Both the position numbers and the translations under genes were made by a program. Below, in pieces: positions 10,616 to 21,381 of a DNA stretch of 64,000 nucleotides (position 1 is its first letter; each line of letters begins with the position of its first letter). A model generated the notes under the pieces. It did no database searches. It worked only from the letters and a program-made list of their open reading frames with translations, and was not told the origin of the DNA. The DNA comes from Bolinopsis microptera (taxonomy: Eukaryota > Ctenophora > Tentaculata > Lobata > Bolinopsidae). The stretch covers positions 8,967,411 through 9,031,410 of the forward strand of contig NC_087073.1 of NCBI RefSeq assembly GCF_026151205.1, written 5' to 3'.

Positions 10616-13600
10616 TGTGTTTGTGTCAGCTGATTTTGTGCACTTTAAACTCCCACATGCCCGGTTAATGTAAAGGACCGTCCACCATAGTAATTTATCA
10701 GTCCCCTAAATTTGTTCAATGGATTATATTAGCGGACGATCTTGATCAGTTATCAGCTCCGACTAAATTCTAGAATCTGGCATCCAGATTTCAGCTTGAG
10801 TTAATCCATGTTGGTTTAGTACCGTAAATCGAATTTAAGGAATTGAGTTGTTTGTTGGTAGAATATGGCATGTGCCCCAGAAACCCTGTAAATAGATACT
10901 CTTAATTGATATAAACTCTGTTTCTATGGTAACAATTGCAATTTCTATTTATTATCTGCAATGTACGTTGCACCATATTACAACGCGTGAGTTTCACTGC
11001 TTCTACCGCACGAAAATTATCTTGGTCTAGTATTACCAGTTGTAATAATTCAATTTTATGAGGTCATTATATTTATATGCATCTTGCACAGGATATGCAA
11101 GCGCTAGATAATTTTACCGAGCTCAAATTCAAATCCAAATTTCAACCAATGACAGCCTACTCCCAGTTCCGAGCGGCAATCTCCGTCTCTGATTCAATCA
11201 GTTATCTCTGTCATCTTCACACCTCCTTATATGTAGTTCCCAGGACTCATAATGACAAGCCCCTTCCTCACCGTCACTAAGACGCATCAATATAAAAATA
11301 GCACCGCCCTCACTTTCTTCTATTGTTTTTTCTTCCCTTACGTTTGTCCGAGTTGACTCCGGTCCTGGTTAGCAAGTAAAGCTCTGTAATGAATCTGTTG
11401 AGCTCGTGCCAACTTGCTGACCATTACCCGCTCTATCTCTCCTACCACTGGCTCATCCAGTACGTATATAATTACTGTCATTACGTGCCTCACTCCTCTC
11501 CTATAATACAGCCTGTGTGTGTAGCTACATTTCTTCTCTTGTCTACAGAGAGCAAGGGGTGAGGTCATCTCTCTCACTCAGATATGTGTGTACTAGGGCG
11601 GCGATACCCTCGCTCATTTAACGGAATTCTTGCTCCTTTGTTGTTTCAATGTGGCAGTCTTAATTTCTCTCTCACAAATGCAATGATAAAGGAGAAACTA
11701 TGATTGGTATTTTCTATAAGATCCTTCCGCCTGGCATTCTGCCTTAAGAGCACTTAGTTGAGGTGTCCCTATTTTTAGCCTGTTGGCCGTGTAATCTACG
11801 AACCAGCTGTGTTATGCACCAATGATCGACTTACTATCACCCTCCAATTCCCAACTGCCCCTTCTTTTGACCTCATAAGGTCATAGTTTTGTTGTGATAT
11901 TACCTCATCTAACAACATTAACGTTCCGAGCCTACTTACTCGTAACATGATGCAGCATTGTTCCCGACGCAGCTGCACCCACCTGGGGACATCCTCACTC
12001 GCATAACATTATTCATCATATCCCTCCTTCTCTTATCTTAGTTTGTGGCACCTGACCTTCATTTCTCTGTCATGTGACGATGATTTCATCTAGCAGGCAA
12101 TCATGTGATTGTATCAAACCCGTTGAAAGTAGTTTTGCTTTCTGTTTCGTCATGTTGCTATAAAAGAATCTGCCCTGTCACCTATCACTTAGCATAATGG
12201 CTCAGTAGCAGTGTTGCATTGTAAATAAAAGTTTTTGCAGTATTGTATACGTGCGGGTAGTTAACAATTATTATTAAACATATTTTCTCAGTCTAGCTGG
12301 CGGCGTCTACCCACCACTCCCTCTACTTACTAACGAACTGGGCAGCTGTCGATAATTCTCGACTAATTTCTGCCTAAGAACTTCTTTCTATTTGCTAGCT
12401 GTAGGATCAACATTCAATATGACTGCTAATTTGAGTGAAAGTCGTTCGTCTTCCTTTTAATTATATGTGGCCTGTATAGTATGTGATTTTCGGTTTAGCA
12501 AACAAACGAAGTTAAATTGACCTCAATTTGTTGCACATCCACAACAATTATATTTATCAGATTTTGTCTCCTTTTCTTGCGAGCTGTACGTCTACAACTC
12601 TACACTGTGTTGTTGAGATAATAGCCGAGTTAATTTAACGTGTGAACTTGAGCCATCGTGTGCATAACTTCTGCAGTATGCCGGAACTGGAAATAGCATG
12701 TTTGTAGGTCTAAAAGTTGAACTACTGAGATATATTGCTTAATACTTATTAATCGTATTAGGGACGTTTCAAATTTGACAGCTTTTCATGACTTGGCAGC
12801 TGAACAAGTGAAAGTATTAACACAACGTGAAAAGCTGGCCTCTAAGTTTCGAGCTTTTCGTGTAATTCTAATTTCTATTGCAATTTCGAGCTTTTAGCAG
12901 ACAGTTTATCGTGCCCGTGCTATGGGATGAATTAATTTGAAATTGTAATAATACCGATGAATAGCACTAATTAAAAGCATAACTAGTCTAGTTATTTGTT
13001 TTGTAGTTAGATGAGTGGTGCTTAGTAACCACGCTAGGAACGTTTCAAATTCGTCAACTTTTCATGACTTTGCAGTTTAGATAGTGAAGATAATAACACT
13101 AATAATATCAGAGAAGTTACTTAATAACATAATAACCAAAGCTATGAATAAAACAAAGTATAGGTCACATATACATGTATAATGTTCAAGTTACCTGTTA
13201 GGTAATTAGCTGATGTGGTAAGGGCTTTGTTTAGTATCGGTACGGAATTATGATAGGTTCGAGAACTTTTCCGTTATTTTATCGTCTGTCCAATTCGTAA
13301 CTTTTTGTTACTGAGCATTCTAGATCACACGTGTGTTGATAAGTTTTAATCTCCGATGATCTGTATATATACGTTATCTGATGTCACATTAGCACTTGTT
13401 TCCCCTGTAAAGCTGCCAAGTCTTGGAGAATTTAAAAACGTTAATTTCTGTAATAGCGCTGTCATCAGTCATAAACTAAGTTATTATCCTAAGTGGCAGA
13501 ACGTTTGATATTTTCCTTCTAATAGCGATGGGATACTCTTCACCCGCATAAGCTTGTCCACACATTTCAGTTAGTTTCACTATTAGTTAGTTTCACTATT

Positions 13601-13696
13601 AGTTAGTTTCACTATTAGTTAGTTTCACTATTAGTTGTATAACTATAATTCATTTGTTTCTTCTAACGTAGTTACTTATCATTAGCAATTGTAACA
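10616..13696. other. Intergenic interval after PHF12
   Basis: No gene was recognised. It contains a possible LTR-like segment at about 12,000-12,270 (TATAAA near 12,160, AATAAA near 12,222). It also has two related segments of about 45 bp around 12,760 and 13,030 (CGTTTCAAATT...CTTTTCATGACTT) and a 16-bp tandem repeat at 13,569-13,637. The presumed promoter of the next gene lies at its right end. Confidence 0.4.
13569..13637. repeat. 16-bp tandem repeat, four copies, in a gene leader
   Basis: The unit AGTTAGTTTCACTATT is repeated four times without change, about 60 bp upstream of the ATG at 13,697. It probably lies in the promoter or 5' leader of that gene. Confidence 0.9.
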
Positions 13697-15324
13697 ATGA
13701 CAGCAAAGCCAAAAGAGAGGTCCCTGGAGAAAACTGTGACGACTTCTGATCCTCCCACCGGTGACAGCTCCCTTCCTAAATCAGAGAAATCCATCGAGCG
13801 TCGCAAGTAAGTCAATAAATAATCAACTCGCCGGCGCTAATTCTGTTGTTTTTGTCGATCCTCCAGAAAATTCGATTTCCGCGTGAATTTTGGCGAGGTA
13901 TTCGAGCTTACAATTAAACATAATGATCTTTTATATCAACCAGCCAGTCTTTCTTTAATATCAATCCGGTAGCGATGATGGTCTGTTTCCATATTACTTC
14001 AGCAGCTTTTAAGGGAAAGGGGGTTTGGAAAAGCGGACGATTGCTGACGGAGGGGAGGGGGTCTAAAATTGACAAAAGTTTGCTGACGTAATAATTGAAA
14101 ACAGTCCCTCATGTAACCACAATAAATTGTACATGTTCTAGCTTCCTCTAGGGCGGTCAGTGGTCATTCATTATGTCACCCTGACATAATCGTGTATTAT
14201 TTATTATTTGAGGAAAAGTGCGTTTATGAGTATGACATCATTCGTTGATTAGTATGCTATATTAACACATTCAATTTCAAATAGGATATTATGAAATATG
14301 ATCTACAAAGTAGCCGTCCGGTATTTCGTAATGGTTATTTAAATGATGATTTTCGTCAGGAGTAACCTAGTTCGACGACTTAGCAAGAGAATAAGACGGA
14401 TAGTGGACGACAAAATACTTGATGACCGCCACACAGATGAGACGCTTATCTCGAACATTCCTCCCAAATCTCCGGGCAAACCGGTCCAGAAATCTACAAG
14501 TCTCAATCGAGACAAGAGAAATCAAGTCTCTATGAGACGGCGTCTTGGTTCTAAGAACCACACAATCTCAAAATGTCACTTTGAACTGAAAGATTTTGAG
14601 AATTACAGCACTGAGGATATTCCCCAACTAGCAGAACACTTTGTGAAGTGCACCGATCCAGCCCATATTCTACCCTCCAAAAAGTGTGAATCTCACATTG
14701 CCTTCAGCTCCAAACCTCCTTTTCTTAAGGTAACGATTTCATTTCAAACGATATTTAATGATTTTTATTGGCTCTATAACAATTGAGTGAATTCAAGCAA
14801 CAAATTTAAATAATTAGTGGCTATATAACTATATAACTCCTTGTCTTCGACATTAAAATCAGTATAGTAGTAATTTCTTGGTTTATCTTTTGTCGGTATC
14901 ACTATTCGCAAGGTGATATGAATTTCTCGCAGGTAAAGAAGGAAGAGATCCCCGACGTGGCTTTTGCCGAAGAAAACCACACAGAGGATCCAGAAATACA
15001 GAAAATTATAGACCTTCTCGTTCAAAGAGGTGGGCTTAAATTCAGATGATAGTTTATCAACATTCCGATCATTGTCGTCTAAATTAGCGATCTTGGGAAA
15101 GAAGTTATAAATTTTCCATAAATTTCTATTCTTAACAACGTATCTCCGCAGCAAACCAGTATAACGATGCAGCAGAGGGGAATAACGAAGAGATGAGGGA
15201 ACTTGTGATGGGTGCTAACAGCAACATGAGATGGTACCTGATAAACAGAGTCTGGGAGGGCATCAAAGCTACCTCCCGCAGCGTCGACTGGACTGATTTC
15301 CTTAAGATGATGATACTGTCTTAG
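13697..15324 (+). CDS. Unrecognised 249-residue protein, four exons
   Basis: I do not recognise this protein. Exons are 13697-13806, 14360-14729, 14933-15029 and 15152-15324. All junctions have GT-AG sites, and phases 2, 0 and 1 join without a stop, so the gene model is strong. The N-terminus is charged and Ser/Thr/Lys-rich. Residues around 38-60 are strongly basic (RRLSKRIRRI). The C-terminus is helical-looking, with KIIDLLVQRA followed about 25 residues later by MRWYLINRVWEGI and then VDWTDFLKMMIL at the very end. The spacing of the LL-containing helix and the W-containing terminal helix faintly recalls the BH3 and BH1 regions of divergent Bcl-2 proteins such as BCL2L14, but no diagnostic motif (LxxxGD, NWGR) is present. 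Treat that only as a hint. There is no signal peptide or membrane segment. Confidence 0.75.
14020..14110. mobile_element. MITE fragment related to the 18.55-kb element
   Basis: Within intron 1 of the 13.7-kb gene. A G-rich core (GGAGGGGAGGGGGTCTAA) with flanking GCTGACG and GACGTAAT resembles, in opposite orientation, the C-rich element with TTACGTAATCA at 18,541-18,672. This suggests two copies of one non-autonomous family. Confidence 0.4.
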
Positions 15325-16679
15325 CAGAATGCGAGATTTGTACTCATATTGACTGTTGTGATGGTGATATTTCGGGTGCTCAATCAAAGTTGTTTTCTAA
15401 CTTCCTCCAAGGGCTTGAGGATTTTTACAGAGTGTTACAAATACAAAGAATTTCGTTTTATGAAGTTACTTTGACAGAACAGTATTGAGATTATTGATTG
15501 TCTTGAGACACCGTGGTATGAGATGCTCTTTAAAGCTGAAGTTGCCAATGGATATCGAGTTTTTTAATTCGTATGTTTTCTCTTACCTTTAACTGATATA
15601 TAATATACCAGTATGACCAGGTATGGTCAGTATGACTGGTATTTTGTTTGTTTTACCAACGTCTAATTATGGATGATTTAGAGCTGGTTTTTTTCTATTT
15701 CTTCAAATTTTTGGTTGCAATGAAAACACTTGTTTATGTCAAATATCATATTTAATTTGGACCATGGATTAATTTAACATAAATTTGTACGTTACAATCT
15801 TATTTATATATCCATGTCAAATTGACTGTATATTATGTCATATCGGTAATTTTTTTGATAATTTATGACCAGTTCGTCGATATACCGGAAATGATCAGTG
15901 TGTTTCTTTCGTATTTAGGCGTCACCATACTTCTCAGATGATCGTAGGTTAGGTTGACACTTGACATTTATGTTTAAGGTTTATAAACTTTTACTCAAAA
16001 GGTAAGAATGAATCACATCGCATTCGTATGATAAAGAATAAAGATGTTAGCTCCATTTAAGGATCAAATTTGGGCGTCTCAGTAGTGGCAGGATTAGAAA
16101 AACGGCTCTCTCATGCGGCATATCCGTCGGGGTAAATACAGAATATTCTGTTGTAAAAATGATCATTATTGTAATGCCTGAAAATGCAATTTTGTATTCG
16201 CTTCAATCGACTTCAACTGTAAGTTACAAAATAATATGGTATACTTTGGGCAAAATCCCAAGGTCTTAATACTTGACCTACAAAGCGCAGATCCTTGGCC
16301 AACCTTACCTCTGAAATAGGAGTCAAATTCTGTATCTTGGCACGCGGCCTTCAAAGTGAAATAGTTGTCACTTGTCGGTGATTATATGAATATACCGGGA
16401 GGAGACCTTTGTAAGTTATGAGAAATTAGCTTCAACTCCATGCCTCCCACAGTTGTAAACTGTGAAGAGTCTAGACTGTAGACCTAGTTGGCCTATTGCC
16501 AAGCTTGCATAATCACTTTCCAATTTTACTGGTTATATGAATATACATATTATATTATATGAATATACATATTATATACTAATTATACACCTCTATATTC
16601 TAATTATATCTCTGAAATGAGGCTCCCGTGACATCTCCCTAAATTGACGTATCTTTGAGTGCTGACTGTGTGACTTGAT

Positions 16680-18540
16680 TGACGATGTCAACCCTTCCAG
16701 ATCGTTGCTCTGCGAATTAACAGAGTAACGATCTTGATGCGAAGTACAAAGTAAGAATGAAGAATAATAGTTTGCGCGGCGCGTCGAAGCGGCGAAGTCC
16801 TCCAAACTGTAACGTATTTTGAGTGCTGACTGTGACGCGAGTTATTAGTGCCAGTGATAACAAATGCTCCGATCACGTGACCAGTGTGCAGTGACATGTC
16901 CAATGTCCGTATTGCATATATAACTACTCACTACTATTTTGTATCACGTTGCGACCCCCACGCGCACGGTCGCTTCACTGTATCGTCCTGACGATACAGG
17001 GGTTACCTGAGGACCCCAGGCTATTATGTTCATTAACATTCATTAACCGAATAGAGATTAGGCGGAATGACAGGCTGAGCGCGGCCCAGTAAGTATCAAT
17101 TGTGAATTGATTTACGATCTGCAATTTCCTTTGATTCACGATGTCAATCCTTCGCAGCTCGGTGAGGCACAGTGGTGCATCTCGCCGATCTACCGAAGAT
17201 GTGGTTGCGAGAAGCATTATTTGATGCGCGCGCGACCCAGTAGTGCATCGCGCTACAACAATTTCCTTCGCAGCTCGGTGTTACCAGGCGTGCTTGTTCT
17301 TATACTTATTGTGTTTGATTCACGATGTCAATCCTTCGCAGCTCGGTGAGGCACAGTGGTGCATCTCGCCGATCTACCGAGAAGAATTATTTGATGCGCG
17401 GCGCGACCCAGTAGTGCATCGCGCTACAATTATTGTGTTCACATAGCCATGTGTATACGCGTACTGCGTGACGCGCTTGTTTCACAAGTATAATATACTT
17501 TGCCGCCTTCGGCGGTCGCGCGCTACTGCAAGCGAGAGGGCTCTGGTTATAGAGCAATTTATTGTGTATGTACTAAGACTAAGAGCATTTGATTGACGAT
17601 GTCAATCCGTCGAGATCGTTGCTCTGCGAAGCAGAGCAAGAATGCTAGTTTGCGCGGCGCGTCGAAGCGGCGAAGTCCTCCAAAAGAGCATCAACTTGCG
17701 GGTGAATATTTTATGTCTAAAACCCCGACATATTATACATCATTGGAAACAGGAAAGATCTCATTGAGTAAAGTCACCTGGTAGTGGTACCAAATTTTAG
17801 GCAAATGGCTGCTCATGGCGAAAGCATGCGCGGCGCTATTTTCCAGGTCCTGCATCAGCATACGTGTGACGTGGGAAAAGCGAGCAATAGACTTAACAGG
17901 TGTTACTCGTAAAATATCTGTTCCAACTCGGCGCGCGTCCTGGTAGGTTGTAAACCTACAGGACCGTCGACGAGTCCAACTCGGCGCGCGTCCTGGTAGA
18001 TTGTATAAACCTACAAGCAATAGACTAGAAAGCTAGGTAGACTAAAATAAGAAGAAAGAAAGCAATTCAATAAACTAGTAGTAGTAAGCGTGCTTGATCA
18101 TTTATTGACGATCATGTCAACCCATCACGTGACGGATGTTACTTTGTAGGTTTACAACCTACCAGGACGCGCGCCGAGTTGGACTCGTCGACGGTCCAAT
18201 ATATGGAACAGATATTTTACGAGTATCACCCGTTAAATGTTACTTTGCACTTTGACGGATGTTACTCGTCTAAATTTCTTCGAAGTAGCGCGCGCCGCAT
18301 TCTTTTTGAAATGTTGGCCCGATGACAAGTGCTACGAAGTAGCGCACGCCGGGCCAGACCATTAATGATTAACAATGGCCATCGAGAAGAAAGCTTCGAA
18401 TTCGAAGAAATTAAGACGATCAGTAACGTCCGTCTATCAATAAGTTGTATCACGTCGTGACCCCCACGGTCGTTTCACTAGGTCCTGACGATATAGGGGG
18501 AGCCGCGCACCCGTGCGCGGCGGGTCATACAACGTATGAC
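16680..18540. mobile_element. Cluster of GC-rich direct repeats (nested non-autonomous elements)
   Basis: Several segments recur in the same orientation. GACGATGTCAA followed by a GATCGTTGCTCTGCGAA block, and then a GCGCGGCGCGTCGAAGCGGC block, occur at about 16,683-16,812 and 17,596-17,690. A unit of about 115-130 bp starting TTGATTCACGATGTCAATCC occurs at 17,131-17,258 and 17,315-17,429. A segment with TATCACGT and CGACCCCCAC (GTGACCCCCAC in the second copy) occurs at 16,939-17,010 and 18,444-18,503. GC content is far above the surroundings. No transposase ORF is present, so these look like non-autonomous elements or satellite-like duplications. Confidence 0.7.
17891..18237. repeat. Long inverted repeat, about 95-bp arms, left arm partly duplicated
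   Basis: The segment from about 17,891 to 18,018 (GTTACTCGTAAAATATCTGT... ending at CCTACAA) is the reverse complement of about 18,141-18,237. The left arm contains an extra internal tandem copy of the part with AACTCGGCGCGCGTCCTGG. About 120 bp separate the arms. It could fold as a stem or be the paired ends of a DNA element. Confidence 0.8.
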
Positions 18541-18672
18541 AAGGGGTCGTTCACATATTACGTAATCAATATTTGAGCAATTTTTACCCCCTCCCCCCTT
18601 TCGTAATCAAGACCCAACCCCCCTCCTGACAGCAATATTACGTAATCATGGCCTGACCCCCCCTTGACTTTT
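18541..18672. mobile_element. MITE-like element with TTACGTAATCA and C-rich repeats
   Basis: It starts GGGGTCGTTCACATATTACG and includes two ATTACGTAATCA copies plus a CGTAATCAAGACCC variant, with runs of five or more C between them. No ORF is present. The form matches short non-autonomous elements common in invertebrate genomes; the family name is not known to me. Confidence 0.5.
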
Positions 18673-20099
18673 TTCCTAGACACTTTTCTCTACGTTTCAT
18701 GCTACCCTGATCATGCTATCATGATGAGCCGAAATCATTGTTATGATATCCGGCCAAGCACCTTCTAAACTACTTACTATTATAGCCGGATATTTGATAA
18801 ATTTCTAAATTTTATCACTATCAGAGTGAAATATAGTGTATCAAAAACGCCCCCTAAACGCGTTCTCTAGATGGCCCTGATGTTTAAAATATTAACTCGC
18901 TAGATAAGCATTTTAACCATAGCCTATGTCATGTGGAGTGATTAGGAATCAGTGTTCAAAAATAGGTCGAAGTTTGAGTGTTTTAGAACGCTCTGGTTGG
19001 AGCAACATTATGATTAACAGTAACACTTAACAGGATACAGAAACCTAGTCACAGACCTTGAAGCTGGTATGTGAACATTTGGACGAAAATAAAAGCAATT
19101 ATTCCTTCAAATATAAAACTGTGTGTAAACATGATGTTACATTTCATAAATAATGATTGAATTTTCAAACCCCGGTCAAAGGTGTTGATGTTGTTCGGAG
19201 ATCGCTCATAACGGGAAAAAAGTAAAAATGATAAGTTTCAAAGATTTACAAATTATTTCTTTTGCTGATTAACACACATCAATAACTGCTAGTTCTATCT
19301 TTACCCGAGTAAAGGGGGCCAATTTACATGAAATCTAACATTTAAACAATTATGAATCGCACGAACTAATTCTACCCTTCAATACTATTAACGATGGTAC
19401 TGTTTCGCTTTAACTACAGTAAATAACATATGCAGGAATAATAGAAATGTACATATTATTATGATTAGTGTAAATAACTTGCGTTAACAAAATCGATGTT
19501 TGGCTTTATTAACAATTTTGGGTGCATGTATTCTATAATTCAATACCCAAGCACTATCGCTACAAGTTTATGAAGATAAACATAATTCTGCGAAAAAACA
19601 TGCCCATATTAATATCAATAATAGCAACGCAGCAGGTTCAGCGTATCGGAAATTATAATCCGAACTAAAGCAAAATACCGAAAAGTTCAGGTCATATCGG
19701 CCTTTACCAAGCATTCGTTGCTGATGCACTTTCAGGCTCTAACAAAATCGAGGTAACTGAACTTATTCAGTTGTTCTCAGAGTAGAAGACGTTTAAGTTT
19801 CCAAATTAACCAATTCAAGAAGGAAGTCGTATCGCCAGTATTCTTACCACGATACTAATAAAAACAAGCAAACCACCAGAGTCATCGTATCAGATTCGTC
19901 CGATCCTAGACTGTCTCAATCAATTCGAACCACAAAACCAGCTTTCCATTAACCACAGTTTCTCCGTTCTGAATTATATCATAATCTCTGCTCAGCACAC
20001 ATACACGGCGTTGATTGTCGTGATATAAATTTACTTATTGCTCGTCCGGTCTCTAACTTCGTGTTAGATCGGGTGACGAAAATGTCGGAGTGTGGGATT

Positions 20100-21381
20100 T
20101 CACCGTACGTTACGCTGATGCCGGTTGTAGTACAGGTACACCAGCTTTTTCTGGGAGGAGGGACAAGGGTTTAGTAAGGGACGGGATAGGGACTAATACG
20201 GGATTTTAGGTTTTGCTACATCCCCAAACTATGTTTGGTTGTCTCCATGAAAATCTTATTAGTGAAAAGAAAGGGTGTTGTAGGAAGAACACTGCGGAAT
20301 ATCACCAACAGTACAGTCAATATTTATTCAATCAAAGCAATGGAGTCGAGACAGTTAAAAAAGCAATCATTTCCATATTGTTTCGCTAAAAAGAAGGCGT
20401 GACCCACCTGGCTGACAGTTAGGGAGTCCAACATGGTGTCCACCCTTTCAGTCCCGAATATGAGGAGTAACTCCACCAGGCAGAAGATGCTTTGTTTCCT
20501 GACATTTGTCTCCACGTGCGAGCACTGTGGGCACACTGCTGCACACAGAGCGGGGAGGCGGGACTCCAACTTCGACTGTGATTCTGGAGTGTTCTGCTTC
20601 AGCGTCTGATGGTGAGGATTGTTTAATAAAGGTTGATTTGTAATCCAAATTGTACGCATGGTAGTACACAGATAATTAGAATTAGCAAGTCTTTAAATTA
20701 CAGTTAATATCGATATGATGAACAAAATATAAGACTTACTGAGTATAGTAGGTTGATAACGGACAGCAAGACTGGATAAGTCTCATGCTGCAACATCGGA
20801 ACTAGCAGATTCAAGATAGCTTCTGTTTTGTACACCATAACAAGCAGTTGGTACAGTGATTCACTCTGAAATAAAATAGGTTAGGTAAACAAAATGATAT
20901 AATGAACTGTTTTATACTTCAAACTAAGACCAGCCTCCTGAAGTTTTAATAAAATAAAGCAAATTGTAATAAACAAAGTATTCAAACTCACATCAGCGTG
21001 CTGCATGGGGCACTTAGCCCTGACGATCTTAGTAACAACCTCCTCGCAGTGAGGGGCCATGTAGTCTGCCTGATAAACCAGGAACTTGTTGAGAACTTTC
21101 AGAGATTTAGACACCAGCTCCGTGTCATCCTCTTCAGTGCAACTCATAATGGCACTCAGCAGATCGTAGCTGTTCTCCTCGTTTATAGAGGTGTCCTCTT
21201 TCAGCAGGTTCAGAGACTCAATCAGAGCGGCTGATTTCTCATCTTGAGTGCCGCCGAGAAGTGCCTCCAAAACGGCAAACACTTTGTTGTTTTCAGCCAT
21301 ACTTCCGTTGAGTGATGGAGACTGGAGGAGGGGTGATGATGCTGATCCTCCGTTGGTATTGTTGTTCAAATTAGAAACGGC
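20100..21381 (-). other. CLASP exons 36-39: C-terminal CLIP-interacting domain
   Basis: Residues about 1,912 to the end. A helical-repeat domain that in vertebrates binds CLIP-170, CENP-E and cortical LL5beta. ETNVRKQSIFCLVELLLIFG aligns with ESSVRKASVFCLVAIYSVIG, and the last exon KKLVYLYYNRHQ aligns with SKMKLLNLYIKRAQ. The stop is at 20,100-20,102. The exon 36 start is a new Asn/Ser-rich stretch. Confidence 0.93.

Larger units (their letters stand above)
15325..20099. other. Intergenic repeat-rich interval between two convergent genes
   Basis: No gene was found. 15.3-16.5 kb is AT-rich unique-looking sequence. A pair of 22-bp AT-rich repeats lies at about 16,532-16,576. 16.68-18.67 kb is a GC-rich repeat cluster described separately. 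18.7-20.1 kb is AT-rich, with the CLASP 3' end at its right edge. Confidence 0.5.

Noticed and set aside
10220..10673. Two further ORFs overlapping the PHF12 FHA exon
   Set aside because: They are shadows; only the frame with HELLNYSEYGTVV joins the upstream exon in phase and matches the family.
16680..18540. Structured RNA gene or tRNA-like cluster
   Set aside because: GC-rich hairpins are present but no tRNA arms, A/B boxes or snRNA motifs could be recognised; a transposon origin is simpler.
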